DNA of 64,000 nucleotides from Apis mellifera (taxonomy: Eukaryota; Arthropoda; Insecta; Hymenoptera; Apidae): the NCBI RefSeq assembly GCF_003254395.2, contig NC_037649.1:3629032-3693031 (forward strand). The letters run 5' to 3'. Below are positions 24,076 to 35,794 of the stretch, piece by piece; within the stretch, counting starts at the first letter, position 1; each line of letters opens with the position of its first letter. The translations under genes were made by a program, and so were the position numbers. The notes beneath the pieces were generated by a model. That model was not told the DNA's origin, ran no database searches, and worked only from the letters and a program-made list of their open reading frames with translations.

Positions 24076-24459
24076 CCAGAATGCTTATTTTTCTTTCTTT
24101 TTACAATTTTAAAATATTAATTTTTAAATTCCTCAAATTTAAGATCGTAATCAGAAAAAAAAACTACTCGCAATTCTTTTGATTCATGAACAAATTTTAT
24201 TCTTTATTCCTTCGAGAGTTTCGAATTAGAAAAAAAGTTTTAAAAGAATTTAAAACTTGTTGAACTTCAAAGGTTTCAAGGTTTCTACGTTTCTAGTGAA
24301 CTCCTTATAATATCGACATTTTTCTTTCCATTTTACATAATCAAACTAATAAAAACTTTCTTATTTATCTTTACTTTTAAATAGACGCAGAATTATACAG
24401 TATTCACAGATATAAAAAAAAAAAAAAAAAAAAACAGAAAATTCAACAAATAAAATTTC

Positions 24460-24515
<56 letters not shown>

Positions 24516-24640
24516 GTATATTTTTAAAAAAAGAAAACATGTTCGTTTCTAGAAATAGAAAAACAGAATTGTCTCCGTGTTTTATAGAAAAAAAAAAAAA
24601 AGAAAAAAGAATGAAATAAAGAAAAAAAAAAAATCTTCAA
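24076..24640. repeat. A+T-rich stretch with poly-A and long TA microsatellite
   Basis: About 20 consecutive A at 24415-24434, then a TA run at about 24463-24511, then several poly-A runs interrupted by G (24589-24633). Open frames here are translations of these tracts. No gene. Confidence 0.8.
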
Positions 24641-25270
24641 AAATGACCAAACCCCATGCGTATTCGCATTATTCGCGGAACTTTCATTCCTCAGCACATT
24701 GAACAGTTTTCGCGCAGGGGTGGGAATTTTCAATATCTACCCGGCATAAAATTTATGCGAACCAGCACAGAACCCTCCTGTGTCTCTCCACGAATTCCAG
24801 TTCGGAAAAAATCACTGTACGAACTTCCATTCCTTCTACCCCCTCCCCATCTGTAATCCACTTACAAGTTTTTCCCTTTTCTTTGGGAGAATCAGCGCGG
24901 AGGAAAAAAGTCTTCTTTGGACGGCAAATAGGATTCTTTTTTTCATGTGAAGCGCGCGTGTTCGCATATCGCGTGCAAATATTAGATGGCTGTTCTGATA
25001 GGTTTTCACAGAGACGGGAAGTATACACGAGCGTCTCTTTTGCCGGAGCGTGGAAACGTATCCGGAATTCGTCGCACGCTCGTTGGAACTGCTCGGCTCT
25101 CACAGGATAGACACTATTTTGTTTGGAGAACTCGGCTTTCTCGCGAATATTCGAGAGGTTTGGGAGGGGAGGGGAAAAAAAGAGGAAAGTTGGAAGAGCG
25201 TTTCTTGGGACCAAATGTGACGAGAGAATTCGCGTAATGTTGCTTTGAGGATACGGAAAGATACTGAATT
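24641..25270. other. Large complex island
   Basis: Mixed composition with many CpGs (GAAGCGCGCGTG and GTCGCACGCTCG). Long frames are open on both strands, the longest being 153 codons on minus (24753-25214). None shows a domain, signal peptide or matching splice context. Putative regulatory DNA. Confidence 0.3.
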
Positions 25271-25324
25271 AAACAAAAGTTGTTTCGAATGAAAGTTAAA
25301 AATTAAATTCTTTTATGGATGATA

Positions 25325-26040
25325 ATATTGTATTAATATTTTTCTATTGCGATTGATTGAAATATATGTATTCTTTTTTGTTGATCAATATTTAAAAAAA
25401 ATTAGAAGAGATAATTATTTTTTTGTATGCTTTAAATACTTTGTTATTTTATTACACTGTGAGAGAGTTAAATCTTTACAGTTGAAATGTCTGTATCATA
25501 TTAACATTGGTGTACTCGGATCAGTTAATAAGTTAATTACTTCCTTGTTCCAACTTCTGTTCTAAAAGAGATATGTAGTTACCATTAAGTAATTACGTAC
25601 AGTAAGTAATTATTATTAATGTGCAATAAGTATAATATGTAATCAACTAAATTATATTTATCAATCATATACAATATTATTAAATGAATAATAAAATTAT
25701 TAATATTTTTTATTAAAAGTGATCGAAAAAACATATTTTTTTGTGCCTAATATTAGTTTCAAAAATCTTGTAGAAGAGGTAATTATTTTTTTCTTTCTTC
25801 ATTTTAAATATTTTGTTATTTTATTACACTGAGAGAATTAAGTCTTTGCATTTGAAATGTCTGTATTATATTAACATTATATGTATCCAGGTTAATTAAT
25901 AAGTAAATTACTTTGTTCCAATTTCTATTCTGAAAAAGATATGTAGTTGAATGACTATATAAATGCAACATTGTTATTAATGTAGCAAATATCAACTTAA
26001 ATTTATTAATCATATATTATGATAAAGTAGAGCTAAAATA
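25325..26040. repeat. Tandem duplication, unit about 365 bp
   Basis: Two adjacent diverged copies (about 25325-25690 and 25691-26040; offset 360-370). Shared words in order include TAGAAGAG.TAATTATTTTT, TTTGTTATTTTATTACACTG, GAAATGTCTGTAT, ATATTAACATT, GTTCCAA.TTCT.TTCT, AGATATGTAGTT and TTATTAATGT. Open frames at 25347-25565 (+) and 25816-26013 (-) lie inside the copies but on opposite strands, so neither is conserved as protein. The inserted difference ATTTCAAA-like patches show an old event. Confidence 0.9.
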
Positions 26041-26499
26041 AGTCATATAATAATACATCGTATTTAAAATATATTAATACTATTTGTAAATAAGATTTTT
26101 GAGAACGATAAATTATTTCTAAATATTAATTCCATTAATTAAAATAATCTTTATTTAAAATGAATTTCTTAAATAAATTAATGTATAAAATTATGTTATT
26201 ATTATCTAATAAATAATGTCATGAATAAATAACAAAAATAATAATAATAATAACTAAAGAATATAAAATGATTGTTTATATAAAGTGGTTCATCAGACAT
26301 TATCATCTCGATTTTCATTATTATTATTAATTATTCATATAATAAATATATTGTTGAATTTCAAGAGAGGCATATCCTGTTATTTTTTATAGATAGAGGA
26401 CATCAAATTCATTAACACTTCTCTTAAATGGGAATATTTTTACAATTAATACAACTTAATATTCTAAAATCAAAAAAAAAAAAAAAATATTAATTCATT
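26041..26499. other. A+T desert
   Basis: ATAATAATA microsatellite-like run at about 26240-26253. No gene or RNA. Confidence 0.6.
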
Positions 26500-26665
26500 T
26501 ATATTAAAAATCATTAGTTTAGAAAATATTTTAAAGTTTGGAAAACTTATCATATAAGAAATAAACAGGATATAAACAATAGAATATTTTTTCTTTTTTA
26601 TATGATAAATTTTTCAAAGTTCAAATACATAAAATATCTTTTAAATTAATGATTTTTGGATATAA
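26500..26665. repeat. Fold-back element with arms of about 60 bp
   Basis: The left arm (about 26500-26562) contains AAAAATCATTAGTTTAGAAA, AATATTTTAAAGTTTG and TTATCATATAAGAAA. The right arm (about 26592-26665) is its inverted complement with roughly 80 percent agreement by eye: TTTTTTATATGATAA, CAAAGTTC, AAAATATCTTTTAAATTAAT and GATTTTT. The loop is about 30 bp. It is the clearest member of a family also seen at 6489-6560, 11736-11843 and possibly 53831-53941. Likely a non-autonomous fold-back or MITE element; transcripts would form a long imperfect hairpin. Confidence 0.75.
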
Positions 26666-27040
26666 GTAATTTATATAAGTAAAATTTTTTATAAAATGAT
26701 TTTGTTTAAAAAACATTAATAATATTCACATATGCTTTATCTATAAAAAAATTTAATATTCAAAATATTCTTTCACTAGTCGCTTTTATCTTTTTATTTC
26801 ATTTTTTCATTCAAATATTTTTTGCCACAATAACAACAAATATAAAATAAAATGGTAATATCTGGTAAATCACTCTGTAAATTGGATATAAATTTTTCGA
26901 AGAGATATAAAATAAATTGCTCGGTTATTTATGATAAATGTTTACAGCTTTGACGAATTATATCGAGCAGTAAGAGAATGAATTGAATTTAGATTTATGT
27001 TAGCGATAAAAAGTATTTCTTTCATTTTATACTTTTTTTT
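26666..27040. other. A+T-rich stretch
   Basis: No gene or RNA recognised. Confidence 0.5.
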
Positions 27041-27170
27041 TTAACACGTTTGCGAACAAGATAACTGTAATCGTTGATAAGCAAGCGTTGTTCGGGGACA
27101 AGATGGTTGTAGTTGTTTTAAGTGCTCCAGGGACAAAATGATTGCAGCCGTTCTGGTTAAACGTGTTGAA
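27041..27170. mobile_element. MITE-like unit, TTAA-bounded, with three internal repeats
   Basis: The left end is TTAACACGTTTGCG and the right end AAACGTGTTGAA. AACACGTTT (27043-27051) and AAACGTGTT (27159-27167) are a perfect inverted pair, and TTAA is intact on the left but altered to TTGAA on the right. Between them lie three imperfect copies of a 35-41 bp module starting at 27052, 27093 and 27128 (GCGAACAAGAT.ACTG, CGGGGACAAGATGGTTG, CAGGGACAAAATGATTG). TTAA targets are characteristic of piggyBac-type elements, so a small piggyBac-derived MITE is possible. The minus frame at 27041-27238 is the translated repeat and probably not a gene. Confidence 0.45.
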
Positions 27171-28670
27171 TCATAATGTTTCACAAAGAGCCACTGTTTT
27201 CTTCTTGGTATCCCACAACATAAGATAATACATTTCAATTATTGCAAAGATGTTATTTGAGTTTTACTATAGATATTACAATCGGTATTCAATTTTTATT
27301 GTTGTAATACTGACTCTATTATTTGAATAGAAATCATGTAAATTTATATACAAATTTAAAAATTTTTTCTTATTTCATGAAATATATGATTTCAATCTAA
27401 CAAAGTTTTCGAGAAAGTTTTAAAAAAAGATTAATTTATCAACAAAATTAAATTAAAAAAATCAAGTTATAATCTATGTAATAGTTTTTTAAATTATAGA
27501 TTTTTATGAAGTAAATAATAATAAATAATAGTATAATATTTTTTAAATGTTAAAGACAGAAAACATTATGAAATTATAAATTGATAAAATAAAAAAGAAG
27601 AAATAAAAAATAAAATTAAATTTTATTTTAAAATTGACTTTGTATTATAAAATTGATAGAATTAAATTACTTCCAAGTTTTGCGACAATTGATTTCACCA
27701 TCATAGTTGATTTAACATTCAAGAAGTCATTAATACTATAAGCAAAATGTATTATTTATTCTATTCTTATATCTCTCGTATTATTTATTTTAGAATGCAA
27801 AATATTAGATTATCTAATAAGTTCGAGTAATATTTTTAGAAAATTTTTTTTAATTTTTTTTAATAAATTACGAATTATTTGATTATATTTACATAAAAAG
27901 ATTATTTTTCGTTTTCTATAATAATAAAATTAAAAAATAGACAATAATCATAATTGATAGTAATGATTGCAACGAAACAGTAAAGCACATTGAATTTTCA
28001 ATGGACAAACATATTTTTTGCAATTATGATAAAGAATAACTTAAAAATGTTTATGTCAATAATTATTTTCTTTACTGTTATATTGTAGCTTTTCAAAAAT
28101 CTGAACAAATAGTGAGATTTATGATATTTATTGAATATTTCATTTCATCATACAATCGTCGAATCAATTATTTCAAAAATTACCCATAAAAATAAAAATT
28201 TCTTTGAAATGAAATTTTGTTTTGAACATAAACAATGTAAGTTAAATTAAATTAGATAAAAATATATTAACTTCAATTCTAAATTTTTCTCATTTATTTC
28301 AAACGATTTAAGTAATTTATGGAAAACAATTCATTTTATTAGTCTATTGGCATTAGATATTTCAATAACAAGAATTCTTTTTACTATCAAATACTCCATA
28401 ATTTTTAATTCAAATTAAAAGAAAATTTTGAATGAATGAATGAAAAAAATGAAAAAAATGAAAAAAAAAATGTTAAAAAAAATCCAAATTTTATAATGAT
28501 TTGAACAATATTCAACTTTTCTTGGCTTTAATCGCTTCTAAGATAAAAAATATAATTTAAATTAAAACAAATCTAATACATTATTCAAAAAATTGTATGC
28601 AAAAGATATAGAAATAAAACGTGCATAAGTGACATTTATGAAATAGTTAAATATATACTAAAAAATAGAA
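27171..28670. other. A+T desert
   Basis: No supportable gene or RNA. Interrupted GAAT and ATGAAAAA runs at about 28430-28480. Confidence 0.6.
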
Positions 28671-28990
28671 GAAAATATATTATCATATCATGGCGTTATC
28701 ATGGCGTTTCATGAATGCAAAACATAGTCTATAGCAATGCAATGATAAAATATTTCATTCAAAGCCGTAAAAGAGTTAAAACATCGAATGAGAGAATCGA
28801 TCAATATACAGGAGTGCATGCAACGTTTTTATTTATCTGAGAAAATAATGTATTGGCTCGTGAACTTTCTTCTGAACTTCTGATTATACTTTCCTCGAGT
28901 ACATTCTATCATAATGAAATTGGAAGTTGGAAATATTTCCACGTTTCACAAGGAATCATAGTAAAGATATTCCAGAAGAATTCTAATAAC
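28671..28990. other. Weak complex island
   Basis: Contains a perfect two-copy 11-bp tandem repeat ATCATGGCGTT (28687-28697 and 28698-28708) and mixed-composition sequence to about 28960. No gene seen. Confidence 0.3.
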
Positions 28991-29735
28991 GGAATAATCT
29001 AATAAAAAGCAGAAATATTATTAGAACTATAATAATAAAAATATATATATACAACGTATTTCTTATTTGTAAAAAAGAAATTACAGTATTGAAATTATTC
29101 ATGTAATTTTTAAAATATAAAATGTTTTGAATTCTGAAATTACAAAAGCAATTTTCAAATTTTAAATTGCATCTCCAACAATGATAATTATTATTTTGTT
29201 ATGGAAATATAAAATTGTATGAAAAATATTTTGATTGAATGTAGTGATTGGCAAATTGATAAATTGATAAAAAAAAAAAGAAACGGTGATTGGTTAAAAA
29301 ATTGCTTTCGAAAAAATATTCATTATTATAGAATTGAATGAAAGAATCGAAAATGTATAAATATTTCGAATATTTCGTGCAGAAAAAATAATTTTTAATT
29401 CTTTTGATTATATTATCGAATAATATTTTTCCTTAATTTTTATATTATATATTTATTATTATAATATTTCAAAATATTACATTAACAATATTTATATAAA
29501 TGAATAAATTAATAATTAATTTTAAATTAAGAAAATAATCTTTAGTTTAGTTCAAATCTAATTCAAATTTCTTCATCCAATTATTGATACAAATAAAGAA
29601 AAATTAAATTATTATAAATCACCGAATAAAAATTTATAAAACTAACAAAAATATTTATTTCTAAGTAATTAAAATTTTAACCGTTAAAATATTACGTATT
29701 AGTTATTAAAAGTCATGAATAATAAAATTTTTTTA
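28991..29735. other. A+T desert
   Basis: No gene or RNA seen. Confidence 0.6.
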
Positions 29736-30150
29736 TCTCTATGTTTCATTCCATCCCAACGTACTTACACGTACAATTTTCATCTTATAACAGTTCACAC
29801 GTGCCAATCTAATAAAATCGAACCAACTCCTCTGAAAACCCACCTGTCTCTCCGAAAATCTTGAGCCAACTATAGAAAGACGAAGATCCAATCCACGGGT
29901 ACTCTTTTCCACTCGAAGAAACCTCAACCTCTCGAGCCCATAATCTCTCTCAAGTGATTCGTTCGGTCTGCTCGAACGAAGTGCCTCGTCGAACCTCTCA
30001 TTCCACCAGTTTGGTATTCCGTAAACGTTATCACGTGTGAATTCGTCGACCGTGTCAAGTGTGCGTCTTCGGTACCGTACGTGAACCTACTGCGAGAATA
30101 AGTCGTGTGTTAGAGGCCGTTGTTTCCTCACGTTCGACCTTTCGTGGACG
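29736..30150. promoter_or_regulatory. Complex island upstream of a signal-peptide-like start
   Basis: Mixed-composition DNA with many CpGs. A perfect 8-bp inverted repeat TTCGTTCG (29958-29965) against CGAACGAA (29973-29980) has a 7-base loop. Downstream come CACGTG (30033-30038 region) and GGTACCGTACGTGAACC (about 30071-30087). It could be a promoter/5' UTR for a start at 30151 on the + strand, but no TATA box or initiator can be singled out with confidence. Confidence 0.2.
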
Positions 30151-30213
30151 ATGAGTTCACGAGTTTTCATGTTGCTTCTGTCCGTCTTCTTAAGTTTCTG
30201 CTTTATAAAATGA
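30151..30213 (+). other. Short frame with a signal-peptide-like sequence (possible first exon)
   Basis: ATG at 30151 opens 20 codons reading MSSRVFMLLLSVFLSFCFIK before TGA. A short positive start followed by a strongly hydrophobic stretch is what an N-terminal signal peptide looks like. If it were a first coding exon it would have to splice before the stop. The only GT in a useful place (30194-30195, AAGTTTCT) is a weak donor. It may equally be a chance frame at the edge of a complex island. No gene family can be named. Confidence 0.15.
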
Positions 30214-30870
30214 ATTTCGAGGGTTGCTGTGAAAAATTTATTTATAGAAAGAATTTGTTTTTTTTTTTTTTTGTTTTGCAATAGTAGTAGAAGAATACCA
30301 TGATCGATTTTACTATAGTATGAGATATAATGTCAAAATATAAGATTCATTAGATATGTTATTCTTTTTTAGTTGAAATATTGTGCGAATACAATGTATA
30401 GCGTGTCTTTAGTCTTCGAAGATTTATTAAGAAGTTGGAAAACTAGAGAATGATCAAATAAATGATTGGTCAAATATTCATTGAAATATTTATTTTGAAC
30501 TGATTGAAAAATGAAGAAAAAAGACATTGGAATAAAATTTTTAGCAAACATTTACTAAAAAACAGATTTCAAATGATTTTTTAATTGCCATAACATATTG
30601 AATAATTTTTGTTAATAAGTTTTTAATAAACAATTGTTAAGCATTGTTAGAATGATCTTGATAATATATTAAAAAATTATAAAAACTAAAGGATTTTTTT
30701 TAAATAATTGCTAAATTTTTTTCTATAAAATAAATAAGATATTTCTAGTTTAAAAGATTGTTTTGAAAAAAAATTCATTGCCTCAATCAATTAGAATTTT
30801 AGATGATTTTCAATCTATTTTTAATTTTACTATAATTGTATGTAAATTAATTAATTGAAACTTTATGATA
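30214..30870. other. A+T desert
   Basis: No gene or RNA seen. A poly-T tract at about 30258-30271. Confidence 0.6.
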
Positions 30871-30874
30871 TCCT

Positions 30875-31030
30875 AAAAAAAATATATTTTATCTAATAAA
30901 AAAAATATCTATATATTTTTGACTAATTTAATTATATAATAAATAATAAAATTTTATATATACATCAAAAAATATATTATAATATTTTAATCTGATGAAA
31001 AAAATATTTATATACTTTTGATTAATTTGT
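30875..31030. repeat. Diverged tandem duplication, unit about 98 bp
   Basis: Words such as ATCTAATAAAAAAAATATC, TATATATTTTTGACTAATTT in copy 1 match ATCTGATGAAAAAAATATTT, TATATACTTTTGATTAATTT in copy 2. In a sequence this A+T-rich some similarity is expected, but the ordered agreement over about 55 bp supports a real duplication. Confidence 0.65.
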
Positions 31031-32570
31031 GAAAAAAAGTAATAGTTGTAAAAGTAATATTTTCTATTTTTGTTAGTTAGTTCAGACAAATTGTTTAACT
31101 TTTTATTCAAAAAATCCTCTCAAAATTTTCTTTATTTATTTAATTTTATAAAAATTTTATAAAATGATTATTTATTATTATTTATTTATTATTGAATTAT
31201 TTATTGTTGTCTTTACTTTTTATAAAAAAATTTCGAATGCGCCTGTGGATTTCCGACGGTTTACCAATATGTATGTGTGTAACTCGCAATAATATACAAT
31301 AAATAGATTAAAAATAAATTAGGTTATTTGTATTAATAATTATGCCCAATTAATTACATATATATGTGAACATATTTTTATACAAGATAAATTGTAATAT
31401 AATATCAAATCGAAGATAATTTTAAAATAAATTTCAACTTCAATTAAAAATTTAATATTTTATATTTTATAAATTTTAATTAACAAATTTAAAAAACATC
31501 CAACAAACGAAATTTTAAACTTCATCAAATTCATTCAATATTTGCCTTTCATTAAATAATAATTATCCTTCAATAAATAATAATTTATCTATGTTATATT
31601 CAAAAAATATATGATGATGGAAAATAATTAAATTAAAAATAAATTTAATACTTTTATGTCTTTTTAAATGATACAATAATCGAAAATAATTTTATATTTC
31701 CTTTTATTATTGTGTCTCTTATAATAATTCACAATATCTAAAACAGAAAAAATATTCAGTAAGAAATAACAATATAAATGAAACACGAGTTTTTTATTTT
31801 TTGAAATTAGTTCATACATTTTTCATATTTTCATTTTCATTATTATTTGAAATTCTAATTTGAATACATTAAAGAACAAAAATGAAATAAATAATAATTT
31901 CTGTTTTGATAAAAATTCTGAAAATAATGTTACGTGTCACAATAACCGGTACAAATATCCACCTAGTATATAAGAATGCCAAATATACTTTTCCAAGCAG
32001 AAACAATTCGACGAAAGAGTCATCCGTTTTTATATAGAAAAATTTCTTTCGTTCTGTCATAAGTAATGGGGGAATTGTAGGGTGACAAGAATTTCTTCCC
32101 TTTTTCTCCATAATAGAGCCAAAGGAAGAATAAACTCATCTTGGTAAGAAAAAGGACAAAGTAGGTATATCGTAGGAAATTTAGGAAAAAGAACAATGCT
32201 TAAGGAGATTTATATTAGAATAAGAAATGAAACAAAAGTCTGAGAATATCTAATTATTATTCTCTAATAAATTTTTTAAGATTTTGATATGGAAAAATAT
32301 ATATAAGAGAAAAAAAGTCTGTTTAAAAATCCAAATTTTCAATTTTTTTCTTTTGAACTTTTCTTCTTTTTTCCTCAGAAATTAATATTATTTAAGTAGA
32401 AATGATCGTGCATATCAGAAACTCGTATGCCAAAAACTTAGAATTTTAGCAATAGTTTTATTCGATATATATATTCCGATAAAATTAAATAAAGTTTAAC
32501 ACACTTTATTTTTTGTTATTGTATCATATCTTTTAATTATACGTATATATAAACTACTATTTTTATGATA
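31031..32570. other. A+T desert with small complex patches
   Basis: Patches of mixed composition at about 31230-31290 and 31930-32110 show no gene, RNA or motif. The 80-codon minus frame at 31869-32111 has no recognisable domain. Confidence 0.5.
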
Positions 32571-33808
32571 TTAGACTGTACCAAAAATTTCTTTCGCATC
32601 ATACTAAAAATAATTTTAATAACTGGCTATTTTTATATGAACATGCAGGCTTATCTATTAATTATTCGTTTATGGCTATTATTTATTAAACGTTTATCGA
32701 TTTTAATTGTCCCAGAATTTTTTTAAACTACGTTTCGTTCGTGATACAGTCTCTTTTAAAACTTTTTACTACACTGTTCAATATGGATAGTCAAAGGAAA
32801 CATTTGCAGCATGCTTCATAGTTTTAAAAAAAGTGATAATACAAATGATACTGCAGACGAGATTTGTACTGTTTACGAGAAGTGCTCTTATTACGACCAT
32901 CCAAACGTAATTGGTTTAAGAGATTTAAAGCTGGCAATTTTGACTCGAAAGATGAAGGCCACAGCGGCTGCCCAGCAGCTACGGATCTTATCAAGATCAT
33001 ATTAAAAATTTGCAATATAGTGTGCGAGAGAGTGATTAACATTCCATTAACATTCCCAAACAACGATACATAATTACCTGATCAAGATAGGATATGTCGA
33101 TCGATGTAAAATTTGGGTTCCACAGCTATTGAGACTGGCCTTATGAACCGCGTTTCTACGTGCGATTTGCTTCTCCAGCGACACGAAAGAAATCCTTTCT
33201 TAAAGAGGTTCATCACTGGAGTCGAGACTTGGATTTTATACCAAAATGTGCATCGAAAATTGATTTAAGGATAATAGACTTCAATTGTCGTGAAGTTTGG
33301 ACTGTCACTCGAAGAAAGTCCATTTGAAGGATTGGAAAAGTGTAGTTTACTGTGAGCTTCTTGAGCTCAATGCGAAAGCATCAATTCTGCAAAATATTGC
33401 AGCTTGATAAATTGAAAGCCATAACGGAAAAACGGCTAGAATTGGCGAATCGACGAGCCGTCGTTTTTCATCACGACAATGCAAAACCGCATGTTGTATT
33501 GGTTAAGAGAAAAGCTTAAAAGTTACAGTTTGATTGAGACGTTCTACTGCATCTTCTCTACTCTCTAGATCTATCCGACTATTACTTCCTATCGTTAAAA
33601 AGTTCTCTTCATGATAAACGCCAATCCGAAATAAAAACGCATCTCGAATATTTTGCAAATAAACCTCAATAATTTTGGAAAGAGGGATTAATAAGGCTTC
33701 CTAACATATGGAAGAAAGTGATAGAGCAGAAGTTTATATATAACACAACAAATATCGTGTATTTATTTTATATCAAAAAAAAAGAAAGAAACTTATGAGA
33801 TATAAATA
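32571..33808 (+). mobile_element. Decayed mariner (Tc1/mariner superfamily) transposon
   Basis: A complete but inactivated element of about 1.24 kb, the usual mariner size. The 5' inverted repeat begins TTAGACTGTACCAAAAATTT (32571-32590) and continues CTTTCGCATC, preceded by TA, the target used by mariners. The 3' end carries the complementary core GAAAGAAACTT (33784-33794), after which the repeat is degenerate. Between them lies a transposase pseudogene with mariner motifs in order. Many frameshifts, stops and TIR decay mark it as an old copy. Mariner families are common in bees; assignment to a named family needs a database search. Confidence 0.9.
32783..33741 (+). pseudogene. Mariner transposase pseudogene
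   Basis: Mariner transposases cut and paste their element at TA sites using a DNA-binding N-terminus and a D,D34D catalytic domain. Here the start (MDSQRK) is followed by a stop at 32819-32821. Fragments in shifting frames then carry recognisable landmarks: FKKSDNTNDTADEICTVYEK; WFKRFKAGNFDSKDE (about 32898-32942) from the helix-turn-helix region; RFITGVETW (about 33206-33232); ELANRRAVVFHHDNAKPH (about 33439-33492); LDLSDYYF (about 33565-33588); FANKP and LPNIWKKVIEQ near the C-terminus. The first catalytic Asp is replaced by Val (GTC, 33221-33223), while the second (33475-33477) and third (33577-33579) remain. The segment usually lying between the first two is shortened. Non-functional. Confidence 0.92.
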
Positions 33809-34540
33809 ATATATTATTTATAGATATTAAAATTTTTATCACTGTGATTTTTATATCACATACTATGTCTAAATAAAAATTATCTTATATATTATTCTAT
33901 CAATCTACAAATATAAAATACAAAATAAGTGTTCCACAGAGAATCAAACAAAATATGAGACAAATATATCCAAAAAAATTGTGAGTTTAATACTTTTTAT
34001 AATTATTTTTTAACAAATAATTATTAAAGATAAAAATTATGTAATTTATTTTTATAGTTTTAAATTGAAATAAAATTATTTTTATAATAAAAAAAACGCT
34101 AAATCTAAAAAATAATATTTTCCTTTAAATTTAATGGATATACTGTTTTATATTGTAAGGAAGCTTTTATTATAATTTAAAATTATAAAAAACATAAATA
34201 CATCACATAACAAATGTTTATTTATCTTGAATAATTATTTATTAATCAAAATAATTATAAATATGTAATGAGCGCTCTCAATTCTGTCCATTGTTCTGAC
34301 ATTGTAATAAAAAAATATAATAAAAAATATCAATGATATTTGATTTACAAATGATTTTGATAAACTCATCGATAGAAAAAGAATGTTTTTAAGAAAATTG
34401 AATTTTGGAACAATAACTGAAACTTTTCGAGACGATTGTTTTTTATTGTCCAAAGAAAGAGAAATGAAATAACAATGGAAAAGGACGATAGAATTATGGA
34501 GCAGATTGAATTTATTTGGATTTGTTATTTTCTGAAGGTG
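33809..34540. other. A+T desert
   Basis: No gene or RNA supported. The 107-codon minus frame at 34235-34558 is Phe/Ile/Asn-rich and A+T-driven. Confidence 0.55.
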
Positions 34541-34790
34541 TTCACGACTGAATCGCAACGCGACACGATGAAATAAAATGAGGAGGGCCTGCGTCTAAGG
34601 GACAGAGAAAGAGAGAGAGAGAGAGAGAGACGAGACGAGACGAGCGAGGTGAATAACGTCGCCGATTTATTTACGACCCGTTTCACCTTACGTTCGTGTT
34701 TTTTTTCATTTTCCGTTTATATCATTGCCATCCTCTAAAATCGAATAGGGTAGTCGTTGATTCCCTTCAAATCGATTCGATCTGAGAAAC
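34541..34790. other. Complex island with GA and GACGA microsatellites
   Basis: GA run at about 34608-34630 followed by three to four copies of GACGA (about 34629-34648), then mixed-composition DNA with CpGs. GA runs can bind GAGA-type factors in insects, but no more than that can be said. Confidence 0.5.
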
Positions 34791-35780
34791 ACTCCTTCAA
34801 CCTCTTCAATTTTACTCGGAAAATATGATAAATAACAAATGGATTTGCAAATATGAATTGTGATGGGGATATGGATAAATATCGAGCGAACAAAATTTTT
34901 TATAATTTATGATTTTATATTTAAAATGTTTAAGATTATAATATTATTTAATAATTACTCATTCGTTCCTTTTTGAGAAAATCGAAATATTAAATTAAAA
35001 TAATACAAAACTGATTCAACTCGAACTTCATTATTTGCTTAAATACATTTTATTATTTATTATTTTAATTTTATTTTTAATATTTGAATATATAAGTAAT
35101 TTGACTTTTATAAATCCAAGTTTATAAGTGAAACTTTTATCACCTATATATCTCGAAATAAATAAATAATTGTATGAGAAAATTCTCTTTATGAAATTCT
35201 TTCTCTAAGAAAGAAAATTCTCTAAAGAATATAGCAGAAAATAATATATTTAACTAATGATATTATAATTCATATTATAAATAAAGAGATGGAAAAATAA
35301 ATAACAAATATTTTCTTGTATACAATATGTTACATTCTTTATTCTTGCATCTTCATTTAACTGTATAAATCATAACATTAGTAGTTCTTTAATTATATAC
35401 TTTCTCTTATTCTGAAAGAGAATTTTTCCTGTCATCGTAACTTGTCAATAATCTATTCAATATTGTCTACTCAATAGACAATTCTCTTTTCGTTCAATTG
35501 TTAAAATTATCTGAAAACGACAACAAAGCGCGAATTTTTTTCTTTCTTTCAATTATAATTGGAAAAATAATAATCCTTATATCTCTATGTTTCATTTAAA
35601 TCTTTCAATAAGACAAAACTTATAACTCAAAGATTCTAATTCTTTTCTTAAGATCGAAGTTTAATTATATAAAAAGAATTATTGATTCAATCCCTTTCAA
35701 ACGAAACAATATCGTATTTTCATCATACAAGAGAGAACAATCACCGGAACTCGTTCAAAACTCTCGCGTCAATCAGCTGT
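34791..35780. other. A+T desert
   Basis: No gene or RNA seen. Confidence 0.6.
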
Positions 35781-35794
35781 ACGACATATAATGT

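Noticed and set aside
24753..25214. 153-codon minus frame
   Set aside because: Overlapped by + strand frames over the same bases; no recognisable domain or start context.
27041..27238. 65-codon minus frame with repeated LQPSCP/LQLSCS-like motif
   Set aside because: The protein repeat simply mirrors the DNA modules of the MITE-like unit; no independent sign of a gene.
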